From the NCBI GenBank assembly GCA_002492335.1, contig DKYD01000004.1, forward strand, positions 1 to 11,378: a stretch of DNA of 11,378 nt, written 5' to 3'. The position numbers were made by a program, and so were the translations under genes. The notes under the pieces were generated by a model. That model saw only the letters and a list, made by a program, of their open reading frames with translations, searched no databases and had not been told where the DNA came from. The stretch comes from Lachnospiraceae bacterium UBA7109 (GTDB lineage: Bacteria > Bacillota > Clostridia > Lachnospirales > Lachnospiraceae). The first letter of the stretch is position 1. Every line of letters starts with the position of its first letter. Positions 1 to 7,800 of the stretch are shown here, piece after piece.

Positions 1-252
1 GTGATGATGTACCGGTATGCAAAGAACCTCAAGCAGTATGATGTATCCGACAGTGCAGACTTTGACAATTTCGCAGATGCAGCATTGGTAGATGATTATG
101 CGAAGAAAGCAATGAAGTGGGCAGTAGGAACCGGAATTATTACCGGAAAAGATAATGGAATGAGACTGGATCCTCTGGGAAATGCATCAAGAGCAGAATG
201 TGCGATTATTATTCAAAGATTCATGGATAAATATAAAGAAAAAATTCAATAA
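1..252 (+). CDS. SLH-domain surface protein, C-terminal fragment (cut by window edge)
   Basis: This is the last 83 codons of a larger gene whose start lies left of the window. The GTG at base 1 is not a start: it falls inside a motif (VMMYRYAK) that matches the end of the second SLH repeat in the two large proteins downstream (AVMMFRYAN and ATMMYRYAK). Residues about 22-75 form a complete third SLH repeat, with AMKWAVGTGIITGK, LDPLG and the SRAECAIIIQRF helix. SLH triplets hold secreted proteins to secondary cell-wall polymer, so the missing part is presumably an exported protein; its function cannot be read from this fragment. The gene ends with TAA at 250-252. No terminator is visible before fba, so readthrough into fba is possible. 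Confidence 0.88.
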   Translation: MMMYRYAKNLKQYDVSDSADFDNFADAALVDDYAKKAMKWAVGTGIITGKDNGMRLDPLGNASRAECAIIIQRFMDKYKEKIQ

Positions 253-258
253 AAACAG

Positions 259-287
259 TGGAAATACTCACTAAAAGATGATAGAAT
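259..287 (+). promoter_or_regulatory. possible weak sigma-A promoter before fba
   Basis: TGGAAA (259-264) and TAGAAT (282-287) are separated by 17 bp and sit 33 bp upstream of the fba start. The -35 box matches the consensus at only four of six bases, so this is tentative. The gap between the SLH gene and fba is just 67 bp and has no good terminator, so fba could instead be read through from upstream. Confidence 0.25.
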
Positions 288-319
288 GAGTTAGGATTAA
301 AATAATAAGGAGGCACATT

Positions 320-1288
320 ATGGCATTAGTAACAACAAAAGAAATGTTTGCAAAAGCATATGATGGCGGCTATGCTGTTGGAGCATTTAATGTAAACAAC
401 ATGGAAATCGTTCAGGGTATTACAGAAGCAGCAGGCGAATTAAAGAGTCCTGTAATCCTTCAGGTTTCTAAAGGAGCACGTGCATATGCGAACCACACAT
501 ATCTTGTAAAATTAGTAGAGGCAGCTGTTGCTGAGAATCCGGATATCCCGATTGCTCTTCACTTAGATCACGGTGACAGCTTTGAAACATGCAAGAGCTG
601 TATTGACGGCGGATTTACATCTGTTATGATCGACGCTTCTTCAAAGCCGTTTGAGGAAAATATCGAGATTACAAAAAAGGTTGTAGAATATGCTCATGCA
701 CATGGTGTAGTAGTTGAGGCCGAACTTGGAACACTTGCAGGTGTTGAGGATGAAGTTGTTGTTGAGTCTGGACATGAGAGCTATACACGTCCGGAAGAAG
801 TAGAAGAGTTTGTTGATAAGACAGGCTGTGATTCTCTTGCTATTGCAATCGGAACATCTCATGGTGCATACAAGTTTACAGCAGCTCAGTGTACAAGAAA
901 TGAAAAAGGAATTCTCGTACCGCCGCCGCTTCGTTTTGACGTTCTTCACGGCGTAATTGAGAAATTACCTGGATTCCCGATCGTTCTTCACGGATCTTCT
1001 TCTGTACCGCAGGATTTCGTAAAGATGATCAATGAGAATGGCGGAAATATGCCGGATGCTATCGGTATTCCGGAAGACCAGCTTCGTGAGGCTGCAAAAC
1101 TTGCTGTATGTAAGATTAATATCGACTCCGATATCCGTCTTGCAATGACAGGAACCATCCGTCAGTATCTTGCAGAGCATCCGGATCACTTTGACCCACG
1201 TCAGTATCTGAAACCGGCTCGTCAGGCTGTTAAGGATATGGTTGCTCATAAGATTGTTAACGTTCTTGGAAGTAACGGAAAGGCTTAA
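320..1288 (+). CDS. fba: class II (type B) fructose-1,6-bisphosphate aldolase
   Basis: Cytosolic zinc-dependent aldolase of glycolysis and gluconeogenesis that reversibly splits fructose 1,6-bisphosphate into dihydroxyacetone phosphate and glyceraldehyde 3-phosphate. The class II signature is complete: HLDHGD at 81-86, with the likely catalytic Asp83 and zinc ligand His84; EAELGTLAG at 133-141 with Glu135; GTSHGAY with His181; LHGSS with His224; and the phosphate-binding NIDSD at 267-271. At 322 residues it is longer than the ~285-residue Bacillus type. The extra length includes a segment around residues 236-260 between the HGSS loop and the NIDSD strand, a form I associate with anaerobic Firmicutes. 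The start is fixed by AAGGAGG at 307-313, six bases before the ATG. A related sugar-bisphosphate aldolase (tagatose) is possible from sequence alone, but FBA is by far the likeliest. It is a housekeeping gene lying between surface-protein genes. Confidence 0.95.
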   Translation: MALVTTKEMFAKAYDGGYAVGAFNVNNMEIVQGITEAAGELKSPVILQVSKGARAYANHTYLVKLVEAAVAENPDIPIALHLDHGDSFETCKSCIDGGFTSVMIDASSKPFEENIEITKKVVEYAHAHGVVVEAELGTLAGVEDEVVVESGHESYTRPEEVEEFVDKTGCDSLAIAIGTSHGAYKFTAAQCTRNEKGILVPPPLRFDVLHGVIEKLPGFPIVLHGSSSVPQDFVKMINENGGNMPDAIGIPEDQLREAAKLAVCKINIDSDIRLAMTGTIRQYLAEHPDHFDPRQYLKPARQAVKDMVAHKIVNVLGSNGKA

Positions 1289-1330
1289 GATTTTAGTTAT
1301 TGTAAAGAGTGCAATAGAAAACAGAAATAA

Positions 1331-1367
1331 AAAGGGACAGATGCTTAAAACAGTGTCTGTCCCCTTT
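1331..1367 (+). terminator. intrinsic-type terminator after fba
   Basis: The arms AAAGGGACAGA (1331-1341) and TCTGTCCCCTTT (1356-1367) pair over 11 bp with one bulged C and a 14-base loop. It lies 42 bp after the fba stop. The T-tract is short because the T run is part of the stem, but the stem is strong and separates fba from the promoter of the next gene. The A-rich left side would also let it work weakly on the other strand. Confidence 0.7.
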
Positions 1368-1387
1368 CATAATATAGAAAATATCAA

Positions 1388-1416
1388 TTGGATTTTGTTA
1401 GAATATGATGTATAAT
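1388..1416 (+). promoter_or_regulatory. sigma-A-type promoter for the GH43/CotH-like gene pair
   Basis: TTGGAT (1388-1393) and a perfect TATAAT (1411-1416) are separated by exactly 17 bp, in an AT-rich stretch directly after the fba terminator. Transcription would begin near 1423 and leave a leader of about 47 bases before the ATG at 1470. There is no room for a large riboswitch, and no obvious operator palindrome is seen. Confidence 0.75.
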
Positions 1417-1469
1417 ATTTAAAAGTGTGTTGAAAATTCTGAAAATCAAAAAAATAGAAGGAGGGTATT

Positions 1470-4400
1470 ATGAAAAAAATTTGCATTGGTATTCTGATTG
1501 CATCCATGTTGGTCTCACCCGTGTCTATGAGTGCATATGCGAAAGAACCGGTACATCCGTCCGCAGTGGATCTGGGCAGTCATGTGGAGATTGAAGGAGA
1601 GGAGCCGGCATACCCGGAAGCCCCGGAAGGCTTTGAAAACTATGAGGATTACAAACAGAATACGGGATATGTACACGATACAGAGTTTTATTACGAGCAG
1701 GAGACAAAGACATGGTATTGTTATTTCACAAACTCCAGTGAAATCCGCTCCAGTAAGGATCTGGTACATTGGACGAAAGAAGAGACGAACCGGGGCGGCA
1801 GTGCATGGGCGCCGTGTATTATTAAGTTAAGAGAACCAATCGAATTTGAAGGGGAAACATATACCTATGCACTTTGGGATTCTCATTCGGACTTTGGAAC
1901 GAGAAATTCCCAGATACGCCTTTGGCTTTCCAATTCTCCAAAAGGTGAATTTGTACAGGCTGGAGATACGGTTGTATCAAAGGACGGGGACGGAAAGGTT
2001 CATAATGCGATAGATCCTTCTGTTTTCTATGATAAAGATGGGAAGTTATGGATGACGTTCGGCTCCTTCTTTGGCGGAATCTTCATTTTTGAGCTGGATC
2101 CTGCGACTTGTATGCCGAAGAATCCAGATGAATTGCCAGGTAAGAGAATTGTCTACCGCAGTTCTTATGGAAACAGTATTGAGGGACCAACCATTTTGTA
2201 TAATCCGGATACAGACTACTATTATCTGAATGTATCCTATGGAAGTCTGGACCATACATATAATGTGAGAATCGGGCGTTCAAGAAATGTAGAGGGGCCA
2301 TATTATGATTATAATGGTCTTCCAATGGATAATAGCGGTTATAACAACGACCAGGCTATGCAGATTGGTACGAAAATTACTTCCCCATATTATTTTGAAC
2401 CGGATAATGGATGGTACAGTACTGCACACAGTGCATTTCTGTATAACCCTGATACAAATGAATATTTCCTGTCCCACAATGCCAGACTGGAAACGATTGC
2501 AGGGGGAGGCACGAGACTGAATATACGGAAGCTTTACTGGACGGAAGACGGTTGGCCGGTAGTGTCTCCGGAATTGTATGTGGAGGGTGAGAAAGAGCAG
2601 ACGATACCGACCAGATGTATACCGGGAGCTTATCAGATTGTTGAAATGCTGAGGGAGGATTTGTCTGTAAACCCGATCAGTGCAGTAAAACGGGGCAATG
2701 AGGTTATTGAACTAAAAGAAGACCATACCATCAGTGGGGCGTATGAGGGTACCTGGATTCAGACCGGGGATCATACATTACAGCTGAAGCTTGGTGATAT
2801 CGTTTATGAGGTGACTGTTTCGGCTGCATGGGACTGGGAGAACTGGACGCAGTGTCTTGTGTTTACCGGACTTTCCGAAGCGGCAGAGACTCCGGATAAG
2901 GGTCTGACAGAGAAGAGGAGCGGACTTGGAATCTGGGGGAAAAGAGTAGATGTGGAAGCAGTGGCAAAGACAGCTTTTGAAAAGTACGTACTTCCAGAGA
3001 CAGTCATAAATGATATTACGTTTCCGCAAATTTCCTATAAAGGTGTTACCATAAAGGTAGAGTCTCTGAATCCGGATGTGATTACAAGTGAAGGAAAACT
3101 GATACAGCCAAGACCGGAAAAAGATACGGTTGTTGATTTTAAAGTGACTTTTTCTATGGAAGGTTATTCTGCTGAGAAGATTATCAGTGTCACTGTTCCG
3201 GCATATATGGGAAGTCTCCAGGCAGATATTCAGATGAATGGGAACCTGCGGGATTCTTCCGCTTATAATCGGAAGGTTACACCTGGTTCAGGAGAATATG
3301 TGTATGAAAAAGGAATTACAGGGCAGGCATTGAGAAATAAAAAAATCGGAAATAATACAGGCGGACTTGTCCGGCTGGAAAACAACATCCTGCATGCCGG
3401 AAATTCGGAAGCATTTACAATCAACCTCTGGGTACGTCCGGATGCTTTGACAGACCATACGGCAGCTTTCTTTACACAGGGAGACGGCAGATGGATGACG
3501 ATTATGCCGTGCAGTAATGTGAGCAAAACTCCTGCAATTCGTGTCAGAGATGATATCGCAGATGTATGGCATGATTTGGAAGCGCCTTCAGCAATTCAGA
3601 CTGGCGAGTGGAGTATGCTTACTTATGTATATGATAAGGGAACAACGATCTTATATATAAACGGGCAGGAAGCGGCAAGGTCTGCGGAGATAATGAATCC
3701 GTTCAATTCTGTTTCACAGAGATTCTATCTGGGAGGAAACAGCTGGGACGCCAGTTTTGACGGATTGATCGACGAGGTGAAGGTTTATGATGAGGCAATG
3801 AGTGCGGAGCAGTTAAAGGCTTATTATGAAAAAACACTTACCGTTGTAAAACCGGCAGATAAGAAAGCACTGGAAAGCGAACTGGAGAATGCGAAGAAGC
3901 AGGCAGAGCTGACAAAGGTCAGTGCAGATGGAAAAGATATCGATAAGAATGATGTCTGGGTAACAGAAGAAGTGAAAGAAGGATTGACGGAGGCAGTCAG
4001 GCAGGCGGAAGCAGTTATAAAGGATGCAGATGCGGATCAGAATCTGACAGATGCGGCGACAGAAGAGCTTAAGGCAAAGATGCGGGCGATGGAATTAAAG
4101 AAAAAGAGTGGGACAAAAGAAGAGACGCTGCCGGATCCCACGGTTACAGAGCTTCCATATAAAGATGTTGTAAAATGGAATGCAAATCACAAATGGTTCT
4201 ATGATGCAGTGGGGTACTGTTATGAGAATGAGCTGATGATGGGCAAAGACAAAGACCATTTCGCACCTTATGAAAATATTGTAAGAGCACAGTTTGCAGT
4301 GATTCTCCACCGTATGCAGAAAGCCCCGGAGATGGAATATACGGCACGTTTTTCGGATGTGGCTTCCGGAGTCTGGTATACGGATGCAATTCTGTGGGCG

Positions 4401-4724
4401 GCAAGTAAGGAAATCGTAACCGGATATACAGGAACAACAAACTTTGGCCCTGCTGACAACATTAATCGTGAGCAGATGGCGGTTATGATGTTCCGATATG
4501 CAAATAGTCTGGGGTATGATACGAAGAGCTGCCAGACAGATTACAGCAGGTTTGAAGATGCGTCAAGGGTAACCGGATATGCGCAGGAAGCCATGAGATG
4601 GGCAGTTGGAAGCGGAATCATTACAGGGAAATATAATGAGACACAGATTGACCCGCAGGGTTATGCGCTGCGTGCAGAGTGTGCAATTATTATTCAGCGG
4701 TTTCGGAATGCGTATGAGAAATAG
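1470..4724 (+). CDS. SLH-anchored GH43 endo-arabinanase-like glycoside hydrolase
   Basis: Secreted, envelope-anchored enzyme predicted to hydrolyse alpha-1,5-linked arabinan in plant pectin. Residues 1-24 are a signal peptide, probably cut after AYA. Residues ~65-370 form a GH43 five-bladed propeller: Asp70 in VHDT as likely base, Asp182 in NAIDPSV as pKa modulator, Glu238 in SIEGPTI as acid, and His320 at the site of the propeller-centre His. Next come a GH43-associated lipocalin-like beta-barrel (~378-493), a bacterial Ig-like domain (~496-577), a LamG/concanavalin-like domain (~582-786, ending in DGLIDEVKVYDEAMS), a FIVAR-like helical segment (~797-875), and three SLH repeats (~895-945, 955-1012, 1025-1080) carrying VRAQ, NREQ and LRAE in place of TRAE. 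AAGGAGGG at 1458-1465 fixes the start. It is first in a probable operon with the CotH-like gene. The usual HDP motif is HDT here, so another arabinose- or xylose-directed GH43 activity remains possible. Confidence 0.88.
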   Translation: MKKICIGILIASMLVSPVSMSAYAKEPVHPSAVDLGSHVEIEGEEPAYPEAPEGFENYEDYKQNTGYVHDTEFYYEQETKTWYCYFTNSSEIRSSKDLVHWTKEETNRGGSAWAPCIIKLREPIEFEGETYTYALWDSHSDFGTRNSQIRLWLSNSPKGEFVQAGDTVVSKDGDGKVHNAIDPSVFYDKDGKLWMTFGSFFGGIFIFELDPATCMPKNPDELPGKRIVYRSSYGNSIEGPTILYNPDTDYYYLNVSYGSLDHTYNVRIGRSRNVEGPYYDYNGLPMDNSGYNNDQAMQIGTKITSPYYFEPDNGWYSTAHSAFLYNPDTNEYFLSHNARLETIAGGGTRLNIRKLYWTEDGWPVVSPELYVEGEKEQTIPTRCIPGAYQIVEMLREDLSVNPISAVKRGNEVIELKEDHTISGAYEGTWIQTGDHTLQLKLGDIVYEVTVSAAWDWENWTQCLVFTGLSEAAETPDKGLTEKRSGLGIWGKRVDVEAVAKTAFEKYVLPETVINDITFPQISYKGVTIKVESLNPDVITSEGKLIQPRPEKDTVVDFKVTFSMEGYSAEKIISVTVPAYMGSLQADIQMNGNLRDSSAYNRKVTPGSGEYVYEKGITGQALRNKKIGNNTGGLVRLENNILHAGNSEAFTINLWVRPDALTDHTAAFFTQGDGRWMTIMPCSNVSKTPAIRVRDDIADVWHDLEAPSAIQTGEWSMLTYVYDKGTTILYINGQEAARSAEIMNPFNSVSQRFYLGGNSWDASFDGLIDEVKVYDEAMSAEQLKAYYEKTLTVVKPADKKALESELENAKKQAELTKVSADGKDIDKNDVWVTEEVKEGLTEAVRQAEAVIKDADADQNLTDAATEELKAKMRAMELKKKSGTKEETLPDPTVTELPYKDVVKWNANHKWFYDAVGYCYENELMMGKDKDHFAPYENIVRAQFAVILHRMQKAPEMEYTARFSDVASGVWYTDAILWAASKEIVTGYTGTTNFGPADNINREQMAVMMFRYANSLGYDTKSCQTDYSRFEDASRVTGYAQEAMRWAVGSGIITGKYNETQIDPQGYALRAECAIIIQRFRNAYEK

Positions 4725-4775
4725 TCATGTAATGGCTGTTTCCCTGTGCCATAAGAAATGGTAACAATTATAAGT

Positions 4776-4800
4776 TATAATAAAAATTTTATTAAGGAGG
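4776..4800 (+). promoter_or_regulatory. strong ribosome binding site with an orphan -10-like box
   Basis: AAGGAGG at 4794-4800, followed by TG, is a near-perfect match to the 16S rRNA tail and lies six bases before the ATG at 4807, fixing that start. TATAAT at 4776-4781 resembles a -10 box, but no acceptable -35 box lies 16-18 bp upstream (AAGAAA at the 17 bp position), so an internal promoter is doubtful. The gap from the preceding stop holds only a 5 bp stem (ATGGC/GCCAT, 4732-4752), too weak to be a terminator. Readthrough from the GH43 gene is therefore likely. Confidence 0.45.
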
Positions 4801-4806
4801 TGTCTT

Positions 4807-7800
4807 ATGAAAAAGACGAGTTTAAAAAGCCGGTTGATGAGCCTTATCTGTGTCTTAACTATGCTTGTGGGAATGTTATTTCCGGGCGCATTGGGGAAGG
4901 CGACAGAAGTGGAGGCGGCCGATGCCGGCAAAATTGAAATCAGTACACCGGAGGAACTTGCGAAAATCGGACAAGATGCAGCTTTTCCAATGACAGGGGA
5001 TTATGTACTGACAAACGATCTGGATATGAGTGGAATCGACTTTATCCCAATCGGCGGCACGCATGGTGTGAAGGGAACAGTTTCAGGAGATCATGTGTTT
5101 TCCGGTACCTTTGACGGACAGGGACATTTGATTTCCAACCTGACGATCAATGTGTCAGAGCAGGTGACGGATTATGCGCAGATTGGTCTGTTCAGCGTAG
5201 TGGCTTCAGACAATGCGGCAGATTATGCGAAGGTAAGCAATCTGGCATTTGCAAATGTAAGCATTACCGTGGATATGGATGGAGGCTTTACAGCTGCAGG
5301 AACATTGGCAGGTGAAGTGAATGGTTATGCGGAGGTTGAAAATATCGCGGTATTAGATGGCAATGTCATTGTAAATGCTGATAATGGCAGTGATACGGTT
5401 GGTGTAGCGGGAGTGATCGGAGAATGCCGGACAAACGCAAGCATGGGAAACAATAACATTACCGTGAAAAATATTTACAATGGAGCACAGATACTGGCAG
5501 GTGGTTCTACAGATAATAATTATGCTTCCGGTATCATTGGAAGAGTTGCTGTTACACCTTGTAAAGCAATTAATGGATGTGTGAATACCGGAAGAACAAG
5601 CTATAAAGGTGACCTGGGAACCGGAATTGCGAATTTTGCTTATAATGTAGACAGCAGCTGTGTGACAAATTCTTATTTTCTTTTTGATACGGGAAGAGCA
5701 GTATCCAGTACAGAACTGGATGAAAGCGTACTGAAGTCAGGCGTGCTTCCGGACGGATTAAGTGAGACTGCATGGTATGCATCCGAAGGCTCCTATCCGC
5801 TTCCGGTTATGTGTAAGGAAGGCGGAGCGTCCGAATACCTTGGCCTGATGTCAGTTTCTCTCGGATTTGCAAAAGGGGACAATGCAGCTTCGGTTACGCA
5901 GGATATTGAACTGCCTCTTACGGCTGGAGATAAGACGCTTACATGGACGAGCAGTAATCCGTCTGTAATTGAGATCGATGGCGCTGCAGCAAAAGTGAAG
6001 GGCGTTATGTCATCAGTAACCGTCACACTCACTGCTTTTGCTTCTGATGGAAAATCAAGAAGATTTAACGTGACAGTGGTTTCAAATGTGACAGCAGCAT
6101 TTGACCAGGGTTACGCAAAGCCGGGGCAGAAGCTTACTGTTGTCATGTCCAATGCACCGGAGGATCTGCAATGTACTTATACATGGAGTGTCGGCGACAA
6201 AGTGCTGGCAGGCATTACAGGTGACAGCTATACGCCGACAGAAGCGGATAAGGAGAAGTTTATTAAAGTAACTGTAAAAGCAAAGAATTACAGCAATGCG
6301 GAGTGGAATGTCAGCATGTATATGAGTGATCTTCCGGTTGTCTATATTGATACGGAAGATGGACGGGATGTGACAACAAAAGATTATAAGGATTCCAATC
6401 TGCGTCTGCAGGGAAATGATGAGTATACGAAATCCTCTGTTCTTTATAATGGGGCAGCAGAGATTAAAGGACGCGGAAATTCTACGTGGGATTACTCTCT
6501 TGCGAACGGATTAAAGAAGCCGTTTAAGATTAAGCTTGATAAGAAGACAGATGTGCTTGGTATGGGAAAGAATAAACATTGGGTTCTTCTTGCTAATATG
6601 ATCGACCATACAAATATGCGAAATCAGCTGATGTATGAATTTGCTGAGGACATCGGAATGGCATGTGTCATGGATTCAAAGCCGGTTATTCTTGTTATGA
6701 ATGGAGAATATGTAGGCTTTTACGAGCTTTGCGAGCATAAGAGAATCGATGAGACGCGAATTAATGTCTTTGACTGGGAAGGACTTGGAGAAGACATTGC
6801 TGCAGCGATTGCAGATGGGGCAGGCTTATCCAAGGGAGATGCATCTGATCTGGAAGAGCAGATGACACTCGATTTTAGCTGGTATGATACAGGAAATGTT
6901 ACCTTCAAAGGAACAACTTATAAGGTTGCGGATTACTATACAGATGAGATACCGGAGTTTACCGGCGGATTTGCCCTGGATATGGATTTCCGGATTGATG
7001 ATTCCAAGAATATATCCAAGTTCCGTACAGACTATGGATATCCAATGATATTCGAAGCTCCGGAATATGCGAAGACCAGCCCGTCTATGATGAATTATGT
7101 AAAGACATATCTGCAGGCATTCGAGGATGCGATTCATGATGATGATTATTATGCAGAATATGATGGAGAGGAAATGCATTACAGTGAGCTGTATGACATC
7201 GATTCCCTGATTCAGAACTGGTATCTGGTAGAATATTCTATGAACTGGGATGGCATGAAGAACAGTACACTGATGTATAAAGATCTGGATGGTAAGCTTA
7301 CGATGGGACCGGCATGGGATTTTGACTGGTGCTGGGGAAATATTAATATGTACAGTATGACGGGTCCATCTGTCATTACCGGATGGCATACAACTCAGGA
7401 CAGCTTCTGTGAGCAGTCTTATCAGTATGAAAACTGGAACAGATATCTGGCTTCCGACCCGTATTTTATGACACTTGCTTATGAAAAATGGCAGGAAATC
7501 CGCGGCACGGTCATTGAAGATATGATTAAAGACGGCGGAAAGATTGATAAGCTTACAGAAGAGTACCGCATACCTTCGGAGGCAAATGATGCAAAATGGG
7601 CGTCTACTTATAATAAGTATTCAGGATATAATATTGCTGCTGACGGAAGTAAACAATATACACAGAGTGAGACATACGCGGATGCAGTGAATTCTATGAA
7701 GAACTTTATTAAGCTCCGTGTGGCATGGATGGATAAGCAGTTTACATCTGTAGATAATCTGCTGACGTCTCTTGGAAGATATAAAGGCTCCGGAGAACTT

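Noticed and set aside
266..291. possible hairpin ACTCA/TGAGT before fba
   Set aside because: A 5 bp stem with a 16-base loop and no T-tract is not a credible terminator or riboswitch.
641..1249. two minus-strand open frames inside fba
   Set aside because: They lie fully antisense to a well-conserved aldolase and show no domain motif.
4732..4752. possible terminator between the GH43 and CotH-like genes
   Set aside because: Only 5 bp pair (ATGGC/GCCAT) around an 11-base loop, and no T-tract follows.
6826..7389. 187-codon open frame on the minus strand
   Set aside because: It is opposite the conserved CotH motifs and has a composition (Ile, His, Cys, Arg rich) typical of an antisense shadow.
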